Source of the DNA: Strongyloides papillosus
Taxonomy: Eukaryota > Nematoda > Chromadorea > Rhabditida > Strongyloididae
Assembly: GCA_005656395.1 (NCBI GenBank)
Contig: SRSI01000013.1
Coordinates: 1,922,001-1,986,000 of the forward strand
Length of the DNA stretch: 64,000 nucleotides
Direction: 5' to 3'
Shown: in pieces, positions 22,980 through 34,321 of the stretch
Layout: each line of letters opens with the position of its first letter
Numbering within the stretch: position 1 is the first letter of the stretch
Made by a program: the position numbers and the translations under genes
Notes under the pieces: generated by a model
The model's input: only the letters and a program-made list of their open reading frames with translations
What the model was told of the DNA's origin: nothing
Databases searched by the model: none

Positions 22980-24540
22980 CAAAAATAAATTTTTTCGTTT
23001 TTAAGATACAAACGACGTTATAGTTTTCATATTTTATGCCAGACTTTGATATACGTACTAAGTTTAGTTTTATTTACTTTAAACAACTTTGATAAAGTTA
23101 TAACATGAGGAAATTTTAATTTTTACCAAAATAATGATCATCACTGTTTGTTCCATAACCTGATTAAACTTTGATTAATTTTTAAAATGTTGAGTTTCTT
23201 CCTCAATTCATACTCGCATCTTCAAAACAAATCATAAAAGATGAAATTTTAATTAGTTTTACGAAAGTTATTTGAATGACAAAACTATACAAAAACGTTT
23301 TCAAAAAGTGGAATATTTTAAACATAACTTGGTCAATTGTAGACTGAAACTTCTGTGACTTATTTTTCCCCTTAAGTTGAAAAAAAATACATCTGACGAC
23401 TATTAAATCATAAAAAACGATCAAGTTTAAAAAGAGTTATGTTTGAAACAAAATTGATTTTTGCAAAAGAAATAGAAAAAAGCAAGAAAAATGACATTAA
23501 AATTGACATCAATCATTTTGTAGATAGGCTATTAACTTCGCAATAGTTTCATTTTTTAAGTTAGACATAAATCTATATAAAAGTAACCATATTAACTCAG
23601 TTTAGTAAAGTTTCCATTAAGTAATAGCTACTTAAGTTTTTTACTTTCAATAAAACATTAGTCATCACGTATTGACCCATATCTTAGCCAATTCTTTACT
23701 TATCTTAATGCTATCGTGTTTCGCCCTTATCCCTGACTTGTACCTTTTAAATAAGTCATAGTCCATAAAATTTATTTAACTTTGAAAAGATTTATCTCTA
23801 GAACGAAACTATGCAAAAACGTGTCAAAAAAAGTGATGTTTTTAAAATATAACTTGGCCACTTATAGATCATAAGTTTTAAGACCCCTTTTCCGCACTAG
23901 GTTAGAACAAAATTCATCAAATGACTATTTAACCATAAAAATCGATCAAGTTTTAAAAGAGTTATGTCTGGAACAAAATTGATTTTTACAATAAAAATAG
24001 AAAAAAGGCAAAAAAGTTGACATTCAAATTAATATAACTTCCTTCTTTGTTAAGCTACAAACTTCGCTAGATACTTGTTTTTTATGTTAGACTTAGATCT
24101 ATATAGGAAATACTATTTTATTTGATTTTATCAAGTTTTGACTAAGTTAGAGCTAATTAACTTTTTAATCATTTTTTCAAAATGATCACTACTCTTTGGA
24201 CCACAACTTGGCCAATTTTTAATATAATTTAAAAGGATTGTGTTTCCCCTCTATTCTGATAGTAGACCTTTTAAATGGTATATAAACCATTGTATATTAT
24301 CTATTTTGAAATAACGTTTACCCCTGGTCAAATCTATGCTAAAAAAGGCCAAAAAAACAGTGTTTTTTAAAGATAGTTTGGCCAATTATGGTCCAAAACG
24401 TTTTAGACCCATTTTTCCCACTAAGTTAGAAAAAAACACATCTTTTGGCTATTTACTCATAAAAATTGGTTGAATTTGAAGAGAGTTATGTGAGAGATAA
24501 ATTTTTTTTCCTTATTTCTTTTTGGTATAGAAACAAAATA
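22980..24540. repeat. ~525-bp tandem repeat, three diverged copies
   Basis: The marker phrase AGAGTTATG followed by a gAAACAAAATTGATTTTT-like stretch occurs near 23434, 23960 and, more diverged, 24482, a period of about 525 bp. Other phrases repeat in the same order: CATAACTTGGCCAAT, TTTTTCCCACTAAGTTAGA, CCTTTTAAATAAGTCATA. The last copy ends at MITE fragment B. A further dispersed copy is at 14770-15400. It is satellite-like and carries no gene. Confidence 0.65.
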
Positions 24541-24643
24541 TCTGCAAAAATTTGAATTTGACTAGGTCAAATTTTCTATCAACCCAAAAAGTTGTAAAAG
24601 TTTTTGCAACCCCAAAGAGCCGCACAAAAAATTTTCCTCAGTG
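24533..24643. mobile_element. MITE fragment B (TGCGG family, inverted, truncated)
   Basis: Read on the minus strand from 24643 it starts CACTGAGGAAAATTTTTTGT and GCGGCTCTTT, matching the first ~110 bp of copies A and D, then stops at the satellite boundary. Only one end is present. Confidence 0.7.
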
Positions 24644-24831
24644 TTTAAAAAAACAAAACAAGATATATATTTAAATTATTTTTGATTGGCGTAAGAAGTC
24701 CTACACAAAGTTAACGTAGACTTTATTGAGTAAAAAAAACTAGAACTAAAATTATAACAATTAATTATAAAAATAATGATATAAAAAAATGAATAAAACG
24801 AATTTTAAAAATGATTTAAAATGAATTAAAT

Positions 24832-26650
24832 TTAATTTATGGGATTTTCCATGACCTTTATCTTAGCACGATCTGAGGTTTGGCGCGCTCTGAGTATCAT
24901 TTTCTTTTTGGTTGGGTCCTTTGGAGTACTAATTCTTACTTATATTAAAAAAAATTTATTAATAATATAAAGAAGGGGAAAGGGTAATTTACAATATAAT
25001 ATAAATTAGAATAATCATATAATTAATTAGAGAGTTACTATTAGTTAATAGAACGTGACGATCAATGCTGATTATTGTCCATCTGTGATTCTTAGCGGGT
25101 TTAGAGCTTATTCTAAAGGTGTAGGTCCCATTTCTTGCAACTCCAAAAATATCTTCGAACAAACCTTGTCTTGCAATAACTTCATCAGCTGACTGTCTAA
25201 GAAAATTTTTTGTTGCAAAGTTGCGCGAGTAAACCTACTGTCTGCCGGATTCATCAATAAATTCAAAGTGAACGAAAAAGGCATACGTAAAGTTAGGAGA
25301 ATCGGCTTTGCACTTGGAGCAGTAATGTGAATTGTTGTTTGTCTGCCTTACTCTAGTTTTGAAACATCCTTAATTTAAGCAAGCCTTGTAGTATATGTCG
25401 TTGTCAATTTGCCCGATTCTCCCAACGACATTGAAGATGTCCTCTGATTCCTTGTTGCTTGCTTGTCTTCCAAGTGCCTCTCCAATTGAAATTGTCTTCA
25501 CTTCCAGTTTTCCAACGGCGTTTCGGAGGTTTCTGATAGTCTCAGCAAGTGGAGTGAATGGTGGTCGTCCAAGGTACTGTTATACCTGGACGTTGTCGTT
25601 TACCAGGATTTCAAAATAGTGCCCTGTTACATTGAATTTCTGCTTTGCTTCACAGATTGATGACCCTTGGCCACTAAATATGTAAAATGAATTTTCTTGA
25701 ATTTGATTGAAGACTCCTGGCCTGGTATCCTTGAAGCAGTTGAAGGATACTGTGGCACCATTCTTATCCCTAACATAAAAATTAAATATTTTACCTAGTT
25801 CCATTGGCGTTGATACATTTTTTGTTTCGGTTTTTTTATGAGGTAGCCGAATGTTTTCAATCTAAGCATCTGTGAATTAAGAGATGATACTGTAACAAAA
25901 TTGGTCAAATCGTCAAATCGAAGCGCATTATTTCTTGGTTCTTCGGGTATGTTGACAATTATTTCTACATTTCTAAGATTCTGAATAGCTGGTGCATCAG
26001 TAATAGTCCTTGTGGTGGTGGTAGGTAGTTCAATGCACAAGGTGTATGCGGTTGCAATACTTAGAGCTGAAAATTGCTCAGATCTTGAAGATGCTGGAAT
26101 TTGAGAGTTGACAGGTGATTCTCCTAGAGTTATTAGAGTTTGGAGTAACTCAACAGCAAGTGCCTGGTTAGACACCATCTCAACAATTGAAGTCCTTGTT
26201 GTTTCAATAGTCAAATTGGAGAAATTTCTGATTCTTTAACTTTTAACTCTAGCTAAATTATTTCTCAGTCGTTCTTTCTCACCATGCCAAGTCAATTTCC
26301 ACCATCAAATTAGCATTTCTTTCGATAACTTCAAAATCATTGACAATCAATGTAATCTTTTCTCCACTGGGTACCTCAATAGCACGAAATTCAAGTAACT
26401 TAACCATAGGATTCAACTTCCCAGTATACTGAGAAAACTTTTGCGGCTAGAAACCGCAAATCACTATAATGTTGTTGTAAAATTAAATACTTTTTATTTT
26501 TTTATTTATAAGTAAAATATCCACACAAATATCAATTTAAATAAGTAGAAATTTCTATCAACCGCAAGAATCCGCACAATATATTTTTCCCAGTGTATTT
26601 ACAAACAATGAAGAAAGGTTGTCTGACAAATTTGAGTATCTTATTAACGT
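24832..26650 (-). pseudogene. Replication protein A large subunit-like (RPA70) gene, broken
   Basis: Minus-strand order matches RPA70. An N-terminal segment near 26400-26290 reads NPMVKLLEFRAIEVPSGEKI. The linker region follows (26214-25795). An OB-fold reads FYVRDKNGATVSFNCF and SICEAKQKFNVTGHYFEI. Then comes the DBD-C type domain with FNVVGRIGQIDNDIYYKAC and a CxxC zinc-binding end (HYCSKC). The C-terminus reads FEDIFGVARNGTYTF. After a possible ~105-nt intron, a basic tail ends with TAA at 24832-24834. RPA70 binds single-stranded DNA in replication and repair. Breaks are a frameshift near 26290, another near 25800, a TAA within the zinc motif, a TAG where DBD-C usually has Trp (GRQ*VYSR), and a 169-bp MITE at 26427. 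G+C is visibly higher than in neighbours, suggesting a late or foreign origin. Confidence 0.82.
26427..26595. mobile_element. MITE copy C inserted in the RPA70-like gene
   Basis: A 169-bp deletion derivative of the TGCGG MITE family, with TACTGAGAAAACTTTTGCGG at the left and an inverted CACTGGGAAAAATATATTGT at the right, flanked by TA. Removing it brings the RPA-like reading frame on the two sides into register, so it inserted into coding sequence. Confidence 0.75.
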
Positions 26651-26659
26651 CTTATAATA

Positions 26660-29430
26660 TTATGCACTATTAAATCGTATACTTTGCTGAAATCTAACTA
26701 GCATACTGTTACATTTAGATAATACCTATAGAATATTTTATCAGTTACTAAATCTTCAGTACATCACCAAACATCTGGAAAATTAGCTAATTGATCTTGC
26801 AATACTTCAATAGTATTTTTGATACGATCTGAAATATAACTTGATATAACTTTATTCAGCAATTTTTATCTCATACTTATTGTTGAAATTTTTCTATAAA
26901 AATCTGGATCAGATTTTGGTGACTTTTTTCGTATAGTAGATACGTATAAGTTGAATTATCAATACTAGATGATTTATTCCATATTTTGAGAAAGATTTAT
27001 TATCTATTAGAGTAAACATTTTCTTTCACTTGGAAAAATATTGAAAATATAGGCATAAAGATTGTTAGGTACACATGTTTTCTATAGGTTACTTGTTTTT
27101 TATTGTATCACCTACTTTCTTTGAAATTTTTATTTCATAAATTTCCATTTTTCTATCTTTCAATTGTTGAAAAAATGTATTTTCTCATTCATCTTAAAGA
27201 AACCACTTGTTACATTTTAACCATTTGCAACTATTCACTACTTTTTTAGGATTAGCTAATGTATTAAAATAATTATAAGTTACATCTGGATCAAGTTCGA
27301 ATTTTTCTTTTCGCTTTTAAACCTTATAATATCCTTAAAGTTTATGCTATTTTAAAGCATCTTCGTAACTGACTATTTTATTGTAGATTCATTATTACCT
27401 TTACGTTTTGTTAGAGATAAATTTTTATGATTTCTAGTATAAAGTTTATTTGGACCACTTTTAAAGGGTAAACCACGACAAAGACAACTAAATATTAAAT
27501 GACCTAAATTACAATAAAAACACACAGTATACAATAAAATTACATTAATTAAGCTTACTTATATTTAGTATTATTATTTTTATAATTTTATATTAGATTT
27601 CTAACTCCTTAACTTTTATACAAGTTTCTAGCTCCTAAAATTACCCTTATTAGTACATATATAATAGATTATATCAAAATAACAATTTCGTCAAATGCAG
27701 TATATACAACATTTCACCCTTTTTATATTTTGAATTTTCATCAAATTTAAATTGGCGTTAAGATTAATATGTTGTCTTACTTTAGAATTCTTTAGTTTTT
27801 TTTCTAAAACAATTAACAAAGCATTTTTATATGTAACATTTTTTCTTCGTTTCTAGATAAATTTAGCTAGATTTAGATTTTTGAAGTTTTTGTTTTGCAT
27901 TCCTCAATTTTCCATAAGATATTATTAGTCGATTTCTTTTCTAATACTAAATCTACGAGGAATTAGTAGCATCTTAAATCGTAACTTTCGTACGTATTTA
28001 AGTTTTCTTGATATCTCATGTTTACTCCTTAAAACACTTATGGCTTTGAAAGAGTCTCTTTTTAGAACCTCTCGAAAAACCATTATACGTGTGGCTCCGT
28101 CTACAAATTTGAAAACTCGACAAGATTCTTTTTTCTAATTCTTATAATAGTTAAGTTATCTTTGTAGCAAGTACTTCTTACCACAATTAGAATCTTTATA
28201 TTTCTTTCACTCACCAAATAGTCTACAACTTGTGGAGAAATTATAGCGAATGTAAATATAACCTTCACAATGTGGAATTTTTTTATATTGGTAAACCAAC
28301 TTTGTGAAGTCACTTCTTATTGTGAACCATATTCGTAATCTAAATGTACTTGACAATCACAATACGTACTAATTTCTGTGTATCATGTATTGTAGACGAC
28401 AATAAACGTATTGCTTCTGCTCTTTCTGAAGTTATAAAAATTAGGTTTTAATTTTCTACAAAATTCTAATATTATCTAGGCAGAGTCTATTTTTTCTTTT
28501 CTTTCTTATTTAATAAGCTGTTGTGCCATATATACTTAACATTGTCATCATCACAGTTAGACTTTAAATTGTTGACTAGTTCATTTGTTGCGAGAATAAC
28601 TACCGTCACAAGGCGTGGCTCAGCAACGATATTCGATAATATTGTAAAACTTATTTCTATTGAAGTGTTGATTTTCAAACGCAGTACCAGCAATATGTAA
28701 TTGAAGACCGATATTAAAACCTTCGTGACCTTCAGCATTAACAAATTTTTTAAAAAATGCTCCAGATAGTGCATAAACTATTGTTTGACTGTTTCATTGG
28801 TAAATAGCGTAGCTAAGAATTTCCCTAGTATTCTGGAAAACAGTATTTTTTAATGTTGACATCACATCGAATACTATTACTTTGCTATTAAAGATTTCAG
28901 AAATAGTAGAATTACTATCAGCAATATATTGAGAAGCTAAGTCATGTAAATATCTTCATGATGCTGCAGTAGTACGGCGTACTCCAATTCTATCTGGAGA
29001 AGCATCTGAGAAAAGTTTAGATAATCTCATTAACATCATTAGATAGCAAACCTTGCAACTTTATTTCAAACATCTTCTTAGAATACTCTTCCTTTGACAT
29101 TTGTAAATTGTCAAACAGCAAAGCTAGGTAACTCGAGACATAACTATCAAGTTTGCCTTCTTTTACTATCACTATTTTTCTTTCAAAAAATTCACTAGCT
29201 TTATTTCTTCTGAATAATCAGCAAAATCTTGTGCGTTTGAAAAATTGATTTAAGACTCCTCATTATTTAATTCGCTGTTACTATTTTCTAAAATTTTACT
29301 GTAAATTGTAAAAAAAATGTTAATTATTATCTCTGATTCTTCAATTTTTCGTTTTTTGAACCTTCTTGAGCCTCTTATTGTTATGTGCTTTTTTGACTCA
29401 TTTTAAGATAGAATGTTACTACAAAATTTA
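26660..29430 (-). pseudogene. Degenerate coding-like region, possible transposase relic
   Basis: Several minus-strand patches look protein-like in shifting frames. Near 29250-28930: YVSSYLALLFDNLQMSKEEY, DASPDRIGVRRTTAAS, YIADSNSTISEIFNSKVIVF. Near 28770-28660: LSGAFFKKFVNAEGHEGFNI and LQLHIAGTAFENQHFN. Near 27310-27130: FDPDVTYNYFNTLANPKKVV and CKWLKCNKWF. Frames change often and stops are frequent. The set suggests one or two long decayed genes on the minus strand, perhaps a transposable-element protein, but I recognise no catalytic motif. Boundaries are rough. Confidence 0.3.
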
Positions 29431-30126
29431 ATAAATTATGATTGTAAAATCTGTCAAGGGATTAATAAAGATTTTATCAGATATAAATTAGTGTGTAAAT
29501 AAAAAACGTGACAATATGAGATAAAAGAATGAAAAAAACATCATTTTAGCAACTTTTTTTATTTTACTTTTCTTCTTAGGAACTTAGTTCTTTTACTTTT
29601 TTATAGTTGAAGCTCTTAGTACATTTTAATTGCTCTTTCATATTGGATCCACATTGAATCATGTACCTCATCATTCGGTGAAACGAGAAAATGGCTTGGG
29701 TTCGTATCCAGTATGGTGTATAATCCAGAATTTCTTCAATGCTTTTCATCTACAGGTCTTCCATAAAATACCATTATTTTCAGTCCTGGTTTCCGTTTAT
29801 GCTAGGGAGACATGACTTTTGCTAAAGGATTATTCGTTGTGTTTCCATGGGTTGTGCAGCGGTAAGCATATATATAATCAAGTCATTTAGAAAGAATCTT
29901 CTATTATAGAGTAATAACAATTAACAATATACGGGGAAAATTATCATAGAATTATAACAATATCTCTAATTCTGTAAGTTTCTTCATTTTTATATTTTCT
30001 TGTGATTACGGGGGCGTTGGGCGTTGCTTCTATCTGATCTTCCTTTCAGATATTCATAGTATTTTAGAAAATTTTTTTCTTTTGTGTTACATGAACATTT
30101 ATATACGTATATATATATAAACTTTC
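29431..30126. other. No supported gene
   Basis: Base composition is a little less AT-rich than the surroundings around 29630-29815, and a plus-strand open frame there has no recognisable content. A GGTTCGTATCC word at about 29698 resembles a tRNA B box but has no A box at the right distance. Confidence 0.4.
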
Positions 30127-30590
30127 TTAATGATACTTCGCATTTTTAAAGTTGGTACTGAACTTGTCATATGGAGTTAGTTCATTTATATTCCGTACAC
30201 TGTTTAAAGCCTGGGCAATATTGTTAATAAGTAAAGGCCATTTCTTCCTTTCGGCCAACTTGATTTTATCTATTGTCTCCCTTCTACTACTATCATATCT
30301 AGCGATAGCAGTTCTAATAGCCATAAGCCTCAAGCCAGAATCTCTAGCAGACAATAAAACCACTGAGCTGGAACGAAAAATGGATTCCTAATATATTTCT
30401 CAATTTGTACGCGATCGTTAACAGTAACTTCAAATTTATATTTGGTGATAGTGTAAACTTTGTCAATAAGTTTAAGAGACACACCAGGTCTTTTGAATGT
30501 ATAAAAGCATATGCGTTCTATCTCATCATACACTTCAGGATGTGTATCAACAAAACACTTGAATACTATTTTACTTTCTTCTTTGTCAGA
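30127..30590 (-). pseudogene. RPA70-like OB-fold fragment followed by unassigned frame
   Basis: On the minus strand from about 30590 the frame reads KIVFKCFVDTHPEVYDEIER, ICFYTFKRPGV, KVYTITKYKFEVTVNDRVQI. Position by position this parallels the OB-fold of the 24.8-26.65 kb locus (VSFNCFKDTRPGVFNQIQEN ... HYFEILVNDNVQV), so it is an RPA70-like DNA-binding domain fragment. It stops near 30330. An overlapping frame at 30127-30363 (AERKKWPLLINNIAQALNSV, NINELTPYDKF) has a weak likeness to the end of LTR-element integrases and may be unrelated. No start or flanking RPA domains remain. Confidence 0.55.
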
Positions 30591-31071
30591 GTGTTTCTAT
30601 TATAACTAAGGGTTCTTCCAATATATTAAAATTAGCTAAAATTTTTCCCAAGCCTGGTGGTAGTGAATCTTAATCGTTTAGCTTTTTTCTTTCGTGTGAA
30701 GTTAAAGGTGAGTGTTTAGTTCTTGGTTTTTTTAAAAGCAGTTACATCTGCTTTTAATTTTCGTGATTTAGAATGGTGAGATTGAGTTGTGTCTCAATTG
30801 AACTGGTTTTTATCTTGAGTACGCATAGTAGCTTAGTTGGTGCCATTTCAGCTCTAATGAACGAAGTTTGTGAGTAACTTTATCTACTTTCGTTAATTAA
30901 CTCCGTTTTTTAAGTGTAATAGAAAATATTTAAAAATTATTTATAAACGACGACTTGTCAGGACTTAAAGAAATAAATAATGGAATGGTTTATTTTATTA
31001 TCATATATAATTGTAAAAGTAACAATATTTAGAATGATTAGCTATAGAAACACATTTATACATTCAGACGG

Positions 31072-31232
31072 TGACATAAACATAATAATAACTTTAAAAT
31101 TTTATGTACCAATTATCAAAAATGCAATAATTAAATAATATAAAATATGATAATAATTTACATACTAACTAATAATTATATTTAAAAATATAATATTTAT
31201 ATTTTAATTAAATTCAAATTCCAATTATATCA
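31072..31232 (-). repeat. 3' LTR (161 bp) of the LTR retrotransposon
   Basis: The sequence begins TGACATAAAC and ends AATTATATCA, so it has canonical TG...CA ends in either orientation. It matches 33759-33919 along its whole length with no difference that I can see. Just to its right, on the coding strand, lies the purine tract AAGAAGGGATCGGAA, in the polypurine-tract position. The first three bases of the LTR on the coding strand (TGA) form the stop codon of the ORF. Confidence 0.93.
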
Positions 31233-33770
31233 TTCCGATCCCTTCTTAAAGTAGTTGTTGATATCCGGTATAGTTTTGGGTGAAAGTCCTTTAGTGAGTT
31301 GGTCAGCGGTCTCTTGAGGTGCAATATTAACATGGGCTTTTATCTTAAATACCGCGCATTTGACTTGCCGCGATAATTCGTAGATACTCTTCCACAAATA
31401 AGGATGCTTGACTCCAACATAATTTTTGTCATCCCAATTTGCGATCCAATTTAACTTTAGTGCTCCAACAGCATTCTTGTAATCAGTGAAGATAATGGTC
31501 CGTCTGAATTTCCGGGTAGCAGCAATTTCCAGTATTTTTTGAAGAGCCAGAATTTCCATACGTCCACCGGTAGGTTTTGCAGTTCCACATTTGACATTTC
31601 TTTCAGAGATAACTTCTGCCGCAAAACTTTCATTTGGTTCATTACGATGGTACAACAAGATGCCATAACCACCTCCAGAGTAGGAAGATCCATCAATAAA
31701 CGCAATTGTGTCGGTCTCTGGGGATTCAAGTTCTTTCTCAAGGATTTTTTTCAAAGATATTTCATCGTCAGCAACATCATCTTTCTTAGGGTGGGGGAGG
31801 CCGTCGTCATGTTCAATAACAGCTTCAAATTGAGACAAGAAAGCAGCTCCATCAGGATCACTAGTATAACCAACATCCTCTCCTGGTACTGCGGTTTCAA
31901 CTGAGATGTCAGAGAAGTCGTTCAAGTCAGATTCATCAGGGTCTTCAATATTGGGTAAAAGTTCACCGGCGGTCATAAATGTATCCTTCAACGTGTAAAC
32001 TTCTTTTCCTTGGAAGTGAGTGAAGTTCTTTGATACAGCATGAACATCTCCAAAGCAGTCTTGAATCATCAGGATACGTTGTTCTAACTTGGCAACAAGA
32101 GTACCTAACATAAACTCTTGTTCTTTTCTTGACTTCTTGAAATAAATGGGTGTTGGGTCAGTGGGTTCAGGAAGTCCAAGTGGTTCTTTGTATAATTTGA
32201 GGTGAGCAGTCATACCATAGAACTTGGCAGCAGGAGTCTCACCAGATCTTCTGAATTGATGGTTGATTTCACGGAGGGTGTACGACATGAGCTTAGAGAA
32301 CGGGATTACTTTTGAGGTAAGGTGCTTGAATTTTGTTTTGACGATTCCAACAGTTTTTTCAGCTAGATCATTAGCAGTAGGACAGTAGACAGGACTATCC
32401 AATCTTTCATAACCTTCCCCCCTATAAAATGATCCAGTTGATGTCAGGTATTCAGACAGGTCTTCGGATAATAGTGATGGTTCCTTATCACTCAAAATAA
32501 TTTTTGATGAAATTTTTATTTGTTCAGTCGGTGTAGGGGCTGTCGCGTCTGATAAACTTTGGGTTGTAATGGGTGAATGAGCAACAGTTGGAGATTGGTC
32601 AGTGATATCATTTAACGTTGTAGCGACTTTTTTTCTTTTACTTAACATTGACTGGAGACGTTCTTGATAGTTAATTTTAAGAGCTAATGCAGATTCCATC
32701 GTGATCGTTGGACATTCATCATTGGTAATTAAAAACTTGGCGGTATATGTTGATTTAGAACCAGGGAAATACATAGACAGTAAAGATTCGCCATGTGGTG
32801 TAGCAAGATATCCACCTCCATATTGAATGAAATCGCGAGTTGGTGCTACAATGACATGAAGTTGGTCAGTAAGAGATTTCGGTAATATATTGACAGTTGT
32901 GCCAGAATCTATAAGCACCTTGACATCTTCGCCATTTATCTTGATCATCTCAAAGACACGTGGCGACAAACAGGACAATTGACTACTAACAACTGCATTG
33001 TTTATGTGCGTTACAGGATCACGTTTGGGACAGACACTAGAATAGTGTCCTTTGTCATTACAGTTATAACATTTTATTTCATCTTTGGATCGACGTGGAG
33101 TAACTGGTGGAGTTGGTAAAGGAGAGTCATGTAGACATGATGTTTTCGAATCATTATCTACCACTGGTTTTGTATCTGGAGTGACCGACGGATTGGGCAA
33201 TTTCACTGGTGTTGGTTGACGAAAGATCTTTCTACTGTACGAGTCATTAAAATGTTCACGTAACTTAGAACGATCTAAGAATTTCTTCCATTCAGAGAGA
33301 GCTAAAGTCAAGTCAATATTACTAGATCTATCGGAAAAGTGTTCTTTGACTTGGAGCGGAAGTTCATTCAAGAGTTTAAGAGTTACTAGTGTTGTTGCTT
33401 CCTTCATATCACCGAAAGCGAGGATTGATAACAAACGGTTGTAGTACGAGTTGGGTAATTCATCAGGGAGTCTTCTAGCTTCCATAACTTCAGTAACACG
33501 AAGTATAAAAGGCTTGACAGTGTGTGGTTGACGTTTCTCACAGAATTCTTCAACATCAGTCCACGTGGCTAGGGTATAATCAGAGTGGTATTCATAAAAT
33601 GCATCGACGGTATCTTCATCTTGATAACTAAGAAAGTGGTTGACATGGTCCTCTACTGGGACTTTCAGACGGTTGAGCTGATTCAGGAGGTAAATTGAGT
33701 AACGAGTTCTTCCATTGTAATCCTTTAACGACTTAATACGTGAGCCAGGATCGCCAGATGACATAAACAT
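31230..33770 (-). CDS. Gag-protease-(RT deleted)-integrase tail-RNase H polyprotein
   Basis: 846 residues, intact. Residues 1-225 are gag-like. A CCHC zinc knuckle (C234, C237, H242, C247) follows. An aspartic protease has its active site in VLIDSGTTVNIL (D288). Residues 455-600 match the end of a retroviral-type integrase, including PTANDLAEKTVG where E471 sits at the third catalytic position, but the first two aspartates and all of the reverse transcriptase are missing. Residues 615-685 are acidic linker. Residues 687-835 form an RNase H with all four acidic residues in place (FIDGSS D693, GGRMEI E739, FTDYKN D763, ETADQL D823). RNase H after integrase is the reverse of the normal Ty3/gypsy order. 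The ATG at 33770 lies inside the 5' LTR; the next Met is residue 3. It probably makes particle and protease proteins for a partner element. Confidence 0.93.
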   Translation of the reverse strand: MFMSSGDPGSRIKSLKDYNGRTRYSIYLLNQLNRLKVPVEDHVNHFLSYQDEDTVDAFYEYHSDYTLATWTDVEEFCEKRQPHTVKPFILRVTEVMEARRLPDELPNSYYNRLLSILAFGDMKEATTLVTLKLLNELPLQVKEHFSDRSSNIDLTLALSEWKKFLDRSKLREHFNDSYSRKIFRQPTPVKLPNPSVTPDTKPVVDNDSKTSCLHDSPLPTPPVTPRRSKDEIKCYNCNDKGHYSSVCPKRDPVTHINNAVVSSQLSCLSPRVFEMIKINGEDVKVLIDSGTTVNILPKSLTDQLHVIVAPTRDFIQYGGGYLATPHGESLLSMYFPGSKSTYTAKFLITNDECPTITMESALALKINYQERLQSMLSKRKKVATTLNDITDQSPTVAHSPITTQSLSDATAPTPTEQIKISSKIILSDKEPSLLSEDLSEYLTSTGSFYRGEGYERLDSPVYCPTANDLAEKTVGIVKTKFKHLTSKVIPFSKLMSYTLREINHQFRRSGETPAAKFYGMTAHLKLYKEPLGLPEPTDPTPIYFKKSRKEQEFMLGTLVAKLEQRILMIQDCFGDVHAVSKNFTHFQGKEVYTLKDTFMTAGELLPNIEDPDESDLNDFSDISVETAVPGEDVGYTSDPDGAAFLSQFEAVIEHDDGLPHPKKDDVADDEISLKKILEKELESPETDTIAFIDGSSYSGGGYGILLYHRNEPNESFAAEVISERNVKCGTAKPTGGRMEILALQKILEIAATRKFRRTIIFTDYKNAVGALKLNWIANWDDKNYVGVKHPYLWKSIYELSRQVKCAVFKIKAHVNIAPQETADQLTKGLSPKTIPDINNYFKKGSE

Positions 33771-33919
33771 AATAATAACTTTAAAATTTTATGTACCAAT
33801 TATCAAAAATGCAATAATTAAATAATATAAAATATGATAATAATTTACATACTAACTAATAATTATATTTAAAAATATAATATTTATATTTTAATTAAAT
33901 TCAAATTCCAATTATATCA
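33759..33919 (-). repeat. 5' LTR (161 bp) of the LTR retrotransposon
   Basis: Same sequence as 31072-31232. On the coding strand it runs TGATATAATT to GTTTATGTCA. The promoter must lie in it, and the AT-rich body contains several TATATTT words, but no single TATA box stands out. The ORF start codon is 12 nt before its end. Confidence 0.93.
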
Positions 33920-34321
33920 GACGGACTAACACTTAATCAATAACTTTTTCTTTAGTAGTCTCCATGATGATCTTATAACAGATTCAGCTACAGTAAATTT
34001 TAGTAAATTAATGTGCTTATTTATATTCTTGGTATCTTTTTTAACTCGTAATTTGAATTTTTAAATTCAACTAGTGTATCAACTAGAAAAAGTATAAACG
34101 TGACTCGACAACGTTTCTGAGTTTTCAATATATCTATCAATTTTTCTCTCTGTGAATAACAAAAATTATTAGTGTCAATTTCAACTTCTTAAATATGTGC
34201 ATATTTAATTTTTTAATTAATACTGCATTTTTAAATTATGTAGAGCTAGAATTTATATTTCGATATGTAAATATGCTTTTTTGATTTTCACTTTCTTTTA
34301 GTGTAAAAAGGATATCTAATT

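Larger units (their letters stand above)
31072..33919 (-). mobile_element. Young non-autonomous Ty3/gypsy-like LTR retrotransposon
   Basis: 2848 bp, flanked by a 5-bp duplication GACGG (31067-31071 and 33920-33924). Two 161-bp LTRs enclose a single 846-codon frame, a candidate primer-binding site (TGGCGATCCTGGC, starting 2 bp after the 5' LTR) and a polypurine tract. The identical LTRs imply very recent insertion. There is no reverse transcriptase, so the element must be copied in trans. Base composition is much richer in G+C than the surroundings. Confidence 0.92.

Noticed and set aside
29630..29880. tRNA-derived SINE suggested by GGTTCGTATCC and GTTGTGCAGCGGTAAGC
   Set aside because: The B-box-like word lies upstream of the A-box-like word, the wrong order on this strand, and no cloverleaf can be drawn.
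31457..31904. Open frames on both strands within the LTR element
   Set aside because: They are shadows of the 846-codon frame, which carries all recognisable domains.
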